From: Alphaproteobacteria bacterium
GTDB lineage: Bacteria; Pseudomonadota; Alphaproteobacteria; Rhodospirillales; Magnetospirillaceae
Assembly: GCA_021325215.1 (NCBI GenBank)
Contig: JAJPHO010000097.1
Location: forward strand, 1-64,000
Length of the DNA: 64,000 nucleotides
Direction of reading: 5' to 3'
The notes under the pieces are model-generated. The model did no database searches and was not told the origin of the DNA. It saw nothing but the letters and a program-made list of their open reading frames with translations. The position numbers and the translations under genes are program-made. Below, piece by piece: positions 36,098 to 44,341 of the stretch. Within the stretch, counting starts at the first letter, position 1. Each line of letters starts with the position of its first letter.

Positions 36098-36895
36098 ATG
36101 AGCAAAGGTAAGGTTCTTGTGATCGGGTCCAATGCTACCCGGATCGAAATTCAGGGCGGTGGCTGGGCTGCTACCGGTCAATATCTCAACGAAACCGTCG
36201 AACCCGCCATGGCGGTGGCCGACGCGGGCTACGAGATCGTGCTGGCGACCCCCGACGGCACCAAGCCGCATATCGACCCGGTGTCGGATTCGGCCAAATA
36301 TTTCGGCAATGACGAGGCCGAGTATCAGCGCGGCAAGGCGTTCTTCGCCACTTATCCCGCGATGAACCAGGTCCGCACGCTGGCTTCGGTGATCGAGGAG
36401 GGGCTGGATAATTATGTGGGCGTGTTCGTTCCCGGCGGTCAGGCCCCGGGTGTCGATCTGATGCAGGATGCCGAACTGGGCATCATCCTGCGCCACTTCC
36501 ACCAGCGGGCCAAGCCGACGGCGCTGCTGTGCCATGGCCCGATCGCGGTTGCCGCGGCGCTGCCGCATGCCCGCGAATTCCGCGCCGCGCTGATCGCCGG
36601 CGATGCCGCCAAGGCGGCCGAATGGGCCAAGGGCTGGCAATATACCGGCTACAGGATGACGGTCTTCTCCAACAGCGAGGAAAAAATCGTCGAGGAGCAT
36701 GTCCTGAATGCCAAGCTCCACTTCAATGTGGCCGACGCCCTGGAAATCGCCGGAGGCGAGGTGATCACCGGCACGGTCGATTTCGCGCCGAACGTGATCG
36801 AGGACCGCGAACTGATTACCGGCCAGAATCCGAGCTCGGACCGTCCGCTGGCCGCGAAGTTCGTCGCCGCGCTGGACCGCTCCGTGGCGGCTTGA
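36098..36895 (+). CDS. DJ-1/PfpI-family protein (Hsp31-like)
   Basis: 265 aa from ATG 36098 (GGAGG, spacing 5; an upstream ATG at 36041 is weaker). Type 1 glutamine-amidotransferase-like fold with the nucleophile elbow ALLCHGP (C145) and an acidic partner in the N-terminal half (PGGQAPGVD). Related Hsp31-like proteins act as glyoxalases, deglycases or chaperones; the role here is inferred as electrophile or stress protection. The divergent LysR gene and palindrome suggest induction. Confidence 0.83.
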   Translation: MSKGKVLVIGSNATRIEIQGGGWAATGQYLNETVEPAMAVADAGYEIVLATPDGTKPHIDPVSDSAKYFGNDEAEYQRGKAFFATYPAMNQVRTLASVIEEGLDNYVGVFVPGGQAPGVDLMQDAELGIILRHFHQRAKPTALLCHGPIAVAAALPHAREFRAALIAGDAAKAAEWAKGWQYTGYRMTVFSNSEEKIVEEHVLNAKLHFNVADALEIAGGEVITGTVDFAPNVIEDRELITGQNPSSDRPLAAKFVAALDRSVAA

Positions 36896-36959
36896 CCCTG
36901 GTTACCTGCGGCCCGTTTCGGCGGGAACGGGCCGCAGATAGTCGGCGGGTGTACGCCGG

Positions 36960-38255
36960 TCAGCGCAGCGGCTTGAACGCCGCCCGCAGATCCTCGACCA
37001 GGGTGTCGGGCTGTTCCCAGGCGGCGAAATGACCGCCCTTGGCCTGCTTCTTGTAATAGATCAGGTTGGGGAAAGCGGCCTGCACCCAGCTCTTCGGCGC
37101 CTGGTACAGTTCGTCCGGGAAGGCGCTGACGGCAACCGGGATGGTGATCCCCTTCGGCGCGAAGAAGGCCAGCTTGTTCTCCCAATAGAGCCGCGCCGAC
37201 GATATGCCGGTACCGGTCAGCCAATAGAGCGTGATGTTGTCCAGCACGTCGTCGCGGGTCAGGCCCTCGCTCTTTCCGTCGAACACCCGGGCGATCAGCT
37301 CGTAGCTGCGCGCGTCGTGATCGATCATCCACGAGGCCAGGCCGACCGGCGAATCCTCGATGCCGTACAAGGTCTGCGGACGGGCCGACATCTCCAGGGC
37401 ATAGGACAGGCCGTGCTTGTAGAAGAAGTCGAGCTGCTCATAGGCATGCCGCTCGTCCGCCGGCAATCCGGCCGGCGCCGGTCCGCCCGCCTGCAGCGCC
37501 CTGCCGATCCCGGCGGGAACCGTGGCCGGCATGTTGGTGTGGATGCCCTTCAGTTCCGGCGGAGCCTGCACGGCCATCTGCTCGGTGACCGCATCGCCCC
37601 AATCGCCGCCCTGGGCGACGAAGCTGGTATAGCCGAGGCGGCGCATCAGCTCGGTCCAGGCGCGGGCGATGTGCTGCGGGTCCCAGCCGGTCTCGCCGGG
37701 CTTGCCCGAGAAGCCATAGCCGGGCAGCGACGGAATGATCACATCGAAGGAGTCCGCGGCGCTGCCGCCATGGGCGGTCGGGTTGGTCAGCGGATCGATG
37801 ATCTTCAGCTGCTCGATGACCGAGCCGGGCCAGCCATGGGTGATGATGACCGGCATGGCGTGCGGGTTCTTCGAGCGGACATGGATGAAATGGATGTCGA
37901 CGCCGTCGATATTGGTCACGAATTGCGGCAGGGCGTTCAGCTTGGCCTCGGTTTTGCGCCAGTCATAGCCGTTCGCCCAATAGTCGGCGAGCTTGCGCAT
38001 GGTCTCCAGCTGCACGCCCTGGCTGGCGTCGTTCACCAGCTCGCGGTCGGGCCAGCGCGTCGCCAGGATGCGGTTGCGCAGATCGGCCAGGGCCTCGTCC
38101 GAGGCATGGAACTCGAACGGGCGGATCAAGGTGTCGCGGACGACATGCTCTTGCGCGGGAGCCCTCTCTGCGGCCTGCACGGTAACGGGCTGAGAGAACA
38201 TCAGGCCGCTGGCCAGGGCGGAGGCGGCGAACAGCAGCTTTGTACGGTTGGTCAT
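36960..38255 (-). CDS. exported epoxide hydrolase (EHN-type)
   Basis: 431 aa from ATG 38255 (GAGG upstream). Signal peptide ~1-29 ending QAA-ER. An N-terminal EHN domain (RPFEFHASDEALADLRNRI, ~40-140) is followed by an alpha/beta hydrolase core: ITHGWPGS (oxyanion loop), AQGGDWGD with the nucleophile Asp, and a late GGHFAAWEQP with the catalytic His. It opens epoxides to diols by the alkyl-enzyme route. Export to the periplasm is unusual for this family. It is divergent from an OhrR-type regulator with shared operator repeats. Confidence 0.9.
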   Translation of the reverse strand: MTNRTKLLFAASALASGLMFSQPVTVQAAERAPAQEHVVRDTLIRPFEFHASDEALADLRNRILATRWPDRELVNDASQGVQLETMRKLADYWANGYDWRKTEAKLNALPQFVTNIDGVDIHFIHVRSKNPHAMPVIITHGWPGSVIEQLKIIDPLTNPTAHGGSAADSFDVIIPSLPGYGFSGKPGETGWDPQHIARAWTELMRRLGYTSFVAQGGDWGDAVTEQMAVQAPPELKGIHTNMPATVPAGIGRALQAGGPAPAGLPADERHAYEQLDFFYKHGLSYALEMSARPQTLYGIEDSPVGLASWMIDHDARSYELIARVFDGKSEGLTRDDVLDNITLYWLTGTGISSARLYWENKLAFFAPKGITIPVAVSAFPDELYQAPKSWVQAAFPNLIYYKKQAKGGHFAAWEQPDTLVEDLRAAFKPLR

Positions 38256-38284
38256 GACTGAAAACCTCATGGGCTGGTTAAAAA

Positions 38285-38310
38285 CGCATACGATTAGATC
38301 GTGTGCGATT
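38285..38310. promoter_or_regulatory. operator repeat 1 between epoxide hydrolase and OhrR-type gene
   Basis: CGCATACGA (38285-38293) and TCGTGTGCG (38299-38307) pair with one mismatch. The right half extends as ATCGTGTGCGATT, which matches site 2 (ATCGTATACGATT) at 11 of 13 positions. It lies 30 bases upstream of the epoxide hydrolase start and probably binds the same regulator. Confidence 0.6.
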
Positions 38311-38352
38311 GAAATATGCCTTCAAAAAGATCGAGTCAAGGTCTTCCGATTT

Positions 38353-38366
38353 AATCGTATACGATT
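38353..38366. promoter_or_regulatory. operator repeat 2, perfect palindrome
   Basis: AATCGTATACGATT is a perfect 14-base palindrome 37 bases before the regulator start, followed by TTATATAGGAGG, which contains a likely -10 and a Shine-Dalgarno-like sequence. Its position suggests autorepression by the OhrR-type protein. Confidence 0.65.
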
Positions 38367-38403
38367 TATATAGGAGGGGCGATGTCAACGCCCGGAGGTT
38401 CCC

Positions 38404-38844
38404 ATGCCCCCCAAACTGTCCAATTTTCTGTGTTTCGCGGTCTATTCGGCCAATCTGGCCTTCGGCCGCGCCTATAAGCCGCTGCTCGACGCGGTTGGCC
38501 TGACCTATACCCAGTACATCACTCTGGTGGCCCTTAATGAGGATGACGACCAGACCGTGAAAGCGCTGGGCGAGAAGCTGTTCCTGGAATCCAACACTTT
38601 GACGCCGATCCTCAAGAAGCTGGAATCGATGGGCTATATCCGCCGCCAGCGCGATGCCGAGGATGAGCGCCAGGTGCGGATCAGCCTGACCCCTGTCGGG
38701 CGCAAGCTGGTGGAAAACGATCTCGGCGCGCCGCTGACCGAAGCCATCGGCCTGGGCGACGACTTCCCGGCCGTGCAGCAGACCGTGGCCAAGGTGCGCG
38801 ACAATCTGCTGGCGCATATACCGGCACCGAACAAGGCGGACTGA
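38404..38844 (+). CDS. OhrR-type MarR regulator (one-cysteine peroxide sensor)
   Basis: 146 aa MarR protein. The N-terminus FLCFAVYSANLAFGRAYKPLL places C10, Y14 and Y24 with the same spacing as the sensing Cys and its two tyrosine partners in Bacillus OhrR (C15, Y19, Y29). C10 is the only cysteine, so it is the one-Cys type, which is inactivated by organic hydroperoxides. The winged helix LGEKLFLESNTLTPILKKLESMGYIRRQRDAEDERQV is complete. There is no ohr gene nearby; the divergent gene is an exported epoxide hydrolase. Confidence 0.9.
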   Translation: MPPKLSNFLCFAVYSANLAFGRAYKPLLDAVGLTYTQYITLVALNEDDDQTVKALGEKLFLESNTLTPILKKLESMGYIRRQRDAEDERQVRISLTPVGRKLVENDLGAPLTEAIGLGDDFPAVQQTVAKVRDNLLAHIPAPNKAD

Positions 38845-38864
38845 CAGGGTAGGGGGAACCCGAC

Positions 38865-39767
38865 ATGGATAATCGCGCGGGTGAGATGATGGTGTTCGTG
38901 CGGGTGGTCGAGGCGGGCAGCTTCTCGGAAGCGGCGCGGCTGCTGCATATGACGCCGTCCACCGTTTCCAAGCTGATCGCGCGGCTGGAGGAACGGGTCG
39001 GCGTCCGGCTGATCGAGCGCTCGACCCGGCGTCTGTCGCTGACCAAGGAAGGCCAGTTCTATTACGAGCGAAGCCAGGAATTGCTGGCCGAGCTCGACGA
39101 GACCGAACAGCAATTGGCGCAAGGCGGCAGCCGGCCGCACGGGGTGGTGCGTGTCAATGCCTCGGTGACGTTCGGCGTCCGGGCGTTGGAGCCTCTGCTG
39201 CCCGGTTTCTGGGAAGCCTATCCGGACATCGTCGTCGACCTGTCGCTGTCGGACGAAATCGTCGACCTCTATCTCGACCGCACCGACATCGCGTTCCGCG
39301 TCGGCAAGCTGCAGGATTCCAACCTGATCGCCCGCAAGATCGGAACGGCCCGCCGGAAGATCGTCGGGTCTCCGGCCTATCTCGCCAGGATGGGCGTGCC
39401 GCAGACGCCCGACGATCTGCTCCATCACAATTGTCTCGGCTTCAACTTCCGCCGCGCAGCCGCTGTCTGGCCGCTGCGCGAGAACGGGCTGATCGTCGAG
39501 CGCATGCTGAGCGGCACGCTGATGGCCAATAACGGCGAGACGGTCGGACGCATGGCCTTGGCCGGGGTCGGGCTCGGCCGGCTGGGCGATTATCATGTGC
39601 GCGGCTATATCGAGCGCGGCGAGCTGATCGAGGTGCTGGGCGACAGCGCCATCACCGATTCCGAGGATATCCACGCGCTTTATCGCGGCACCCAGCATAT
39701 GCCGCAGCGGGTGCGCGCCTTCCTCGATTACATGGTGCCGCGCCTGCAACACTATCTGGAAGGTTGA
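38865..39767 (+). CDS. LysR-family regulator (CrgA/DmlR-like)
   Basis: 300 aa. HTH GSFSEAARLLHMTPSTVSKLIARLEERVGVRLIERSTRRL, then a co-inducer domain with RVNASVTFGVRALEPLLPGFWEAYPDI and DYMVPRLQHYLEG at the end, of the CrgA subgroup. It lies 20 bases after the OhrR-type gene on the same strand and 149 bases before the alkene reductase gene. It could regulate the reductase or share the OhrR transcript. Confidence 0.9.
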   Translation: MDNRAGEMMVFVRVVEAGSFSEAARLLHMTPSTVSKLIARLEERVGVRLIERSTRRLSLTKEGQFYYERSQELLAELDETEQQLAQGGSRPHGVVRVNASVTFGVRALEPLLPGFWEAYPDIVVDLSLSDEIVDLYLDRTDIAFRVGKLQDSNLIARKIGTARRKIVGSPAYLARMGVPQTPDDLLHHNCLGFNFRRAAAVWPLRENGLIVERMLSGTLMANNGETVGRMALAGVGLGRLGDYHVRGYIERGELIEVLGDSAITDSEDIHALYRGTQHMPQRVRAFLDYMVPRLQHYLEG

Positions 39768-39881
39768 TCGGCCGGGCGGCGGCACCACCTATCTGTGAAA
39801 TGAATTACAAGAAGCTGTGCTGGGAGGACGGCTAATCAACGGCGGCGGCGGGTGATATCTCTCCCGTCGTCGAAATTCCTT

Positions 39882-39894
39882 AGAGCCAGGCTCT
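39882..39894. promoter_or_regulatory. palindrome upstream of alkene reductase
   Basis: AGAGCC-A-GGCTCT is a perfect 13-base inverted repeat 22 bases before the reductase start. It may bind a regulator of the reductase, for example the LysR protein just upstream. Confidence 0.35.
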
Positions 39895-39916
39895 TACCAC
39901 CACAAGGATTCATGCA

Positions 39917-41026
39917 ATGTCGAGCAAGTCTGAGGCCGAGTTGTTCTCGCCCACCAAAATCGGGGCCATCGAGGTCGCCAACCGCATCGCGATGGCGCCG
40001 TTGACCCGGGCGCGTGCGGACATGGAAGGCGTGCATTCGCCCATGGCCATCGAATATTACCGCCAGCGCGCGTCGGCCGGCCTGATCATCACCGAAGCCA
40101 CCAACATCTCGCGCCAGGGGCGCGGTTATGCGCTGACCCCGGGCATCTATACCGACGCCCATGTCGCGGCCTGGAAGCCGGTCGTCGAGGCCGTCCATGC
40201 GGCCGGCGGCAAGATCGTCATGCAGCTGTGGCATGTCGGCCGCATCTCGCATGTCAGCCTGCAGAAGGATGGCGCCGCCCCGGTCGCGCCGTCGGCGATC
40301 CAGGCCGGCGACATGGTTTTCACGCTGGACGGCATGCAGCGCCCGTCCCTGCCGCGCGCTCTCGAAACCGACGAGATCCCCGGCATCATCGAGGATTACC
40401 GCAACGCCGCCCGCAAGGCGAAGGAAGCGGGCTTCGACGGCGTCGAGGTGCATTCGGCCAATAATTATCTGCTGGAGCAATTCATCCGCGACAGCACCAA
40501 CAAGCGCACGGATCGTTACGGCGGCTCGATCGAGAACCGCACCCGCCTGCCGATCGAAGTGGTGACCGCCGTCGCCGAGATCTGGGGCGCCGACCGCGTC
40601 GGCGTGCGCCTGTCGCCCATCACCCGCGCGGTCGGCGATACCCCGCTCGACAGCACGCCGCAAGAGACCTATGGCTATCTGGCGGCGCAGCTCGGCGAGC
40701 TGGGGCTGGCCTATATCCATTGCATCGAGGGCCAGACCCGCGGTCCCAATGCCGTGGCGGATTTCGATTTCAAGGCGCTGCACAAGGCGTTCGGCGGCAA
40801 ATACATGGCCAATAACAGCTACACCCGCGAGCTGGCCATCGAAGCGGCCTCTTCGTCGGGCCATGCCGACATGGTCGCCTTCGGCCGTCCGTTCATCGGC
40901 AATCCGGATCTGGTCGAGCGCCTGCGCCGCAATGCGCCGCTGGTCGACGCGCCGGTCGCCACCTATTACGGCGGCGGCGCCGAGGGCTATATCGACTTCA
41001 AGCCGCTGGAGACCGCGGCGGAATAG
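39917..41026 (+). CDS. old yellow enzyme-family alkene reductase (NemA-like)
   Basis: 369-aa FMN protein that reduces activated C=C bonds of electrophiles such as enones, maleimides and nitro compounds. N-terminal ELFSPTKIGAIEVANRIAMAPLTRARA, QLWHVGRISH, then the substrate His/Asn pair in VEVHSANNYLLEQF, DRYGGSIENR, and C-terminal AFGRPFIGNPDLVERL. AAGGA precedes the ATG. The last 29 bases overlap the convergent beta-propeller gene. Confidence 0.95.
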   Translation: MSSKSEAELFSPTKIGAIEVANRIAMAPLTRARADMEGVHSPMAIEYYRQRASAGLIITEATNISRQGRGYALTPGIYTDAHVAAWKPVVEAVHAAGGKIVMQLWHVGRISHVSLQKDGAAPVAPSAIQAGDMVFTLDGMQRPSLPRALETDEIPGIIEDYRNAARKAKEAGFDGVEVHSANNYLLEQFIRDSTNKRTDRYGGSIENRTRLPIEVVTAVAEIWGADRVGVRLSPITRAVGDTPLDSTPQETYGYLAAQLGELGLAYIHCIEGQTRGPNAVADFDFKALHKAFGGKYMANNSYTRELAIEAASSSGHADMVAFGRPFIGNPDLVERLRRNAPLVDAPVATYYGGGAEGYIDFKPLETAAE

Positions 41027-41654
41027 GCCGCTTTACCGTACGCAACTTGCCGCTTCTTCCGCCACCGCAGAAGAAGCGGTCCTTGCCGTCGGATTCGAGC
41101 CCCGACACCGTGATGCCGGGCGGCATGTCGAGCTGCTCCAGCACGTCTCCAGTGTCGGGATCGATGCGGCGCAGATCGCTCCGCTCATCCTCCAAAGTAC
41201 CGTGCCACAGCTGGCCTTCGACCCAGGTCACCCCGGTGACGAAGCGGCTGGATTCGATGGTGCGCAGGATTTTTCCGCTGTCCGGGTCGATCTGATGGAT
41301 CTTGCGGCCGCGATATTGTCCGACCCACAGCGATCCTTCTGCCCAGGCCAGCCCGGAATTGTCGCCTTCGCCGCCGGGGGTGGGGATGGTGGCGAGCACC
41401 TGGCCGCTGGCCGGGTCGATCTTGCGGATCAGATTATCGGCGATCTGGAACAGATGCTTTCCGTCGAACGCGGTTCCGGCATGGGCCGGCACGTCGAGCG
41501 AGCGCCTGCGTTTGCCGCTGTCCGGGTCGAGCGCGTCGAGCCGCGTGCCGGCGGCGACCCAGACATTCTCGCCATCATAGGAGACGCCGTGCACCTGCTC
41601 GGTTTTGTCGAGCGGGCCATATTCGGCGATGACGTCGGCTACGGATCGTTTCAT
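40998..41654 (-). CDS. beta-propeller protein, unknown
   Basis: 218 aa without a signal peptide. Four to five beta-propeller blades show the repeat D.DSGK (LDPDSGKRRRSL, IDPASGQVLATI, IDPDSGKILRTI, IDPDTGDVLEQL), similar to YVTN/Vgb-type proteins and to domains labelled glutamine-cyclotransferase-like. A C-terminal FFCGGGRSGK is unusual. No catalytic residues are recognised. It follows the TPR-HTH regulator gene by 9 bases on the same strand. Confidence 0.75.
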   Translation of the reverse strand: MKRSVADVIAEYGPLDKTEQVHGVSYDGENVWVAAGTRLDALDPDSGKRRRSLDVPAHAGTAFDGKHLFQIADNLIRKIDPASGQVLATIPTPGGEGDNSGLAWAEGSLWVGQYRGRKIHQIDPDSGKILRTIESSRFVTGVTWVEGQLWHGTLEDERSDLRRIDPDTGDVLEQLDMPPGITVSGLESDGKDRFFCGGGRSGKLRTVKRPIPPRSPAA

Positions 41655-41663
41655 GGGGTCACC

Positions 41664-42869
41664 TTACGCATCCGGCAGCGGCGCCGGGAGTAACAACATC
41701 GTCGCGAATCCGGGCAGCGGCGGCGTCAGCCAGCGGCGCGCCCGCCCGCGTCCATAGGACTGCACCTTGCCGTCCTCGGCCAGGGCTTCGAGCGTCCGCT
41801 GCACGGTGCGCTGACTGGTCCCGAGCGCCAGCGCCAGGGCGGAGCTGGACCAGGCTTCGCCATCGGCGAGAAAGGCCAGCAGCGTCGCATGGCGTTCTTC
41901 GATCGGGCGGGCCAGCACGGCGATCTCCCCTGCTCGCGGCGTCAGGGCGAAGCCCCGGCGGGTCGCCTCGATGCCGGCCAACGGAGCGAGGGCCGCGCGC
42001 AGCCGGCCGATCTCGACCCGCAGCCGGGCGCGGTGCGACTCGTCCGCGTGCCTGGCCCGGAACGCCGCGAACAGCAGCTCCTCCCGCGATACATCTCCAG
42101 GCCAGGCCTCGCCGAGCGCGCGGGCCAGGGCGAACAGCACCGGGCGCGTCGCCAACGGGATCAGCGTTTCGCCCTGCCTGACCGCATGACGGCAGGCATC
42201 GACCACCAGCGCCGAAGAATTCAGCAGCGTTTCGACCTCGTCGAGCAGAAGCGGGCGCCCCGCCAGCCTTGCTGCGGGAGACGACAACAGGCGGGCGGCG
42301 GCTTCGATTTCCGCCGTCAAAGCGGGGATGCCGGCCTGTCGCGCCGCTTGAGCCGCCCGGGCGATGGCACCGCGTGCGGCGCCCACCTGCACGCGGCGCA
42401 TGGCGATGCCGGCGACCGCCAATTCATGGGCGGCACACAGGGCGGGAGGAAACAGCGCGGCATCGATATCTGCCAGTTTGCGTTCGGCCTCGTCGAGGCG
42501 GCCGATCAGCAGCAGGCGGCGGATGTCCAGATGGCGGGCATAAGCGGCGTTGACCCGATCGCCATGCCGGTCGAGGGTTTCCCGGGCCGCATTCAGTGCC
42601 GTTTCCGGCCAGCCCAGATCGCGCGACGCCAGGGCGATCTCCGCCTCGGCGACGGCGCAGCGGGCGCGGGACACCGGCTCGCGCGGGCCGAAAGCGCGGG
42701 CTGCCCGGCGCAGCAGCGGGCGCGCCCGGCCGAAATCGCCCAGCCGCGCCATGGCGATGCCGCGCAGGGCCAGCGCCGCGCCGTCATCGCGCAGCGCCAC
42801 CCAGTTCAGCGCCGCCAGCGGGTCGCCCGCCGCCAGCGCCTGGGCCGCTTCGGCGATCACGGTGTCCAT
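41664..42869 (-). CDS. TPR-like helical protein with C-terminal HTH (putative regulator)
   Basis: 401 aa. The N-terminal ~200 residues are alanine-rich helical repeats, TPR-like (GDPLAALNWVALRDDGAALALRGIAMARLGDFGRARPLLRRAARAFG). The C-terminus carries a winged-helix (ATLLAFLADGEAWSSSALALALGTSQRTVQRTLEALAEDGKVQSYGRGRARRW). It is probably a transcription factor sensing a ligand or partner through its repeats. It is divergent from DUF899/DUF2182 and precedes the beta-propeller gene. Confidence 0.78.
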   Translation of the reverse strand: MDTVIAEAAQALAAGDPLAALNWVALRDDGAALALRGIAMARLGDFGRARPLLRRAARAFGPREPVSRARCAVAEAEIALASRDLGWPETALNAARETLDRHGDRVNAAYARHLDIRRLLLIGRLDEAERKLADIDAALFPPALCAAHELAVAGIAMRRVQVGAARGAIARAAQAARQAGIPALTAEIEAAARLLSSPAARLAGRPLLLDEVETLLNSSALVVDACRHAVRQGETLIPLATRPVLFALARALGEAWPGDVSREELLFAAFRARHADESHRARLRVEIGRLRAALAPLAGIEATRRGFALTPRAGEIAVLARPIEERHATLLAFLADGEAWSSSALALALGTSQRTVQRTLEALAEDGKVQSYGRGRARRWLTPPLPGFATMLLLPAPLPDA

Positions 42870-42959
42870 CGGAATCCCGCCACCTTTGTCACTCCCGCCA
42901 TTTCCGGGGCGGCGCTCACTCTAGCGCATGACCATCAACCCCCAAAGGGAGCGACGATT

Positions 42960-43733
42960 ATGACGATGATGACCAAGCACCGGACCGGAACCCGGGAAGA
43001 ATGGCTGGCGGCCCGCCTCGATCTGCTGGCCGAGGAAAAGGCGCTGACCCGGCAAAGCGACGAACTGGCCCGGCGCCGCCAGGAACTGCCCTGGGTCCGG
43101 GTCGATCAGGATTACCGTTTCGATACCGAACAGGGCCCGGTTTCGCTGAAGGATCTGTTCCAGGGCCGCTCGCAGCTTCTGGTCTACCATTTCATGTTCG
43201 GGCCGGACTACAAGGCGGGCTGCCCGTCCTGCTCGATGATCGCCGACGGATTCAGCGGCTTCGCGGTCCATCTGGCCAATCACGACGTGACCCTGACCGC
43301 CGTGTCGCGCGCGCCGCTCGCCAAGCTGCTGGCGTACCGGCAGCGCATGGGGTGGACCTTCCCCTGGGCCTCGTCCGAAGGCGGCGCCTTCAATTACGAT
43401 TTCAACGTTTCGATTTCCGAAGAGCAGCAGCGCGATGGCAGCGCCGAGTATAATTATCAGCGCCGCGGCCATGCGATGACCCAGGTGGAACTGCCGCCGG
43501 TGGTCGGCCAGTTCGCCGCCATGTGCGGCACCGACGCCCCGACCTATGTGCGCGACCGGCCGGGACTGAGCGCCTTCGTGCTGCGCGACGGCGAGGTCTA
43601 CCACACCTATTCCACCTATGCCCGCGGCCTGGACGGGCTGTGGGGTGCCTATCAATGGCTCGACCGTGCTCCGCTCGGCCGCAACGAAAGCGGCGGAGTC
43701 TGGTGGCGGCGCCATGACGAATATGGCGGGTAA
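42960..43733 (+). CDS. DUF899-family thioredoxin-fold protein
   Basis: 257 aa from ATG 42960 (GGGAG upstream). DUF899 signatures: ELPWVRVDQDYRFDTEQGPVSL, LVYHFMFGPDYKAGCPSCSMIADGF with a CxxC at C88-C91, and late HTYSTYARGLDGLWGAYQWLDRAP. The fold is thioredoxin-like and a redox function is inferred; none is established. It precedes a DUF2182 membrane-protein gene by 5 bases. Confidence 0.88.
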   Translation: MTMMTKHRTGTREEWLAARLDLLAEEKALTRQSDELARRRQELPWVRVDQDYRFDTEQGPVSLKDLFQGRSQLLVYHFMFGPDYKAGCPSCSMIADGFSGFAVHLANHDVTLTAVSRAPLAKLLAYRQRMGWTFPWASSEGGAFNYDFNVSISEEQQRDGSAEYNYQRRGHAMTQVELPPVVGQFAAMCGTDAPTYVRDRPGLSAFVLRDGEVYHTYSTYARGLDGLWGAYQWLDRAPLGRNESGGVWWRRHDEYGG

Positions 43734-43738
43734 CCGTC

Positions 43739-44341
43739 ATGGACGGGATGTCGATGTGGATGAGGATGCCCGGCCAGAGCTGGCCGGGCGCCGAAGCCGG
43801 GTTCATCCTCATGTGGGCGGGAATGATGGTGCCGATGATGCTGCCGTCATTTCTGCCCCTGCTGTGGCGGCTGCGCCATTCGCCCTGGCGGGCGGCGCAG
43901 CTGGCCGCCGGCTATTTTACCGTCTGGACCGCGATCGGCGCGGTCTTGTTCCCGCCGGGTGTCGTCGTTGCGGAGGCGGCGATGCGCTGGCCGGCCGCGA
44001 TGCCCTTCGTTAGCGGGATCGTCGTGCTGGCGGCGGGCGCGCTGCAATTCACCGCCTGGAAGAGACGGCACCTAGACTGCCTGCGGGCCGTGCCGTCCGG
44101 CACCGAAGGAGCCTGGCGGCAGGGAGTGCGGCTTGGCCTGCATTGCAGCTGCGGCTGTGCCGGATGGACGGCGATCCTGCTAGCCATCGGCATGATGGAT
44201 CTTGGGGCGATGACGGCGGTGACCGTCGCCATGACCGCCGAAAGGCTGGTCCCGGCGGGCGGGCTCACCGCGCGCACCACCGGGGCCGCCGCTGTTGTAA
44301 CCGGCGCGGCGATGATCGTCCTCAGCCTTGGCCCTTCCTGA
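43739..44341 (+). CDS. DUF2182-family membrane protein
   Basis: 200 aa, about six hydrophobic segments. Methionine-rich MDGMSMWMRMPGQSW at the N-terminus and FILMWAGMMVPMMLP are DUF2182 signatures. A cysteine/histidine cluster GLHCSCGCAGW lies in the middle. Such Met/Cys/His content suggests metal (perhaps copper) binding, which is not proven. It follows DUF899 by 5 bases. The end overlaps the convergent LysR gene by 20 bases. Confidence 0.85.
   Translation: MDGMSMWMRMPGQSWPGAEAGFILMWAGMMVPMMLPSFLPLLWRLRHSPWRAAQLAAGYFTVWTAIGAVLFPPGVVVAEAAMRWPAAMPFVSGIVVLAAGALQFTAWKRRHLDCLRAVPSGTEGAWRQGVRLGLHCSCGCAGWTAILLAIGMMDLGAMTAVTVAMTAERLVPAGGLTARTTGAAAVVTGAAMIVLSLGPS

Noticed and set aside
41889-42959. 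A long upstream extension of the DUF899 frame
   Set aside because: It is opposite the TPR-HTH gene and lacks DUF899 similarity. ATG 42960 has a proper ribosome-binding site.
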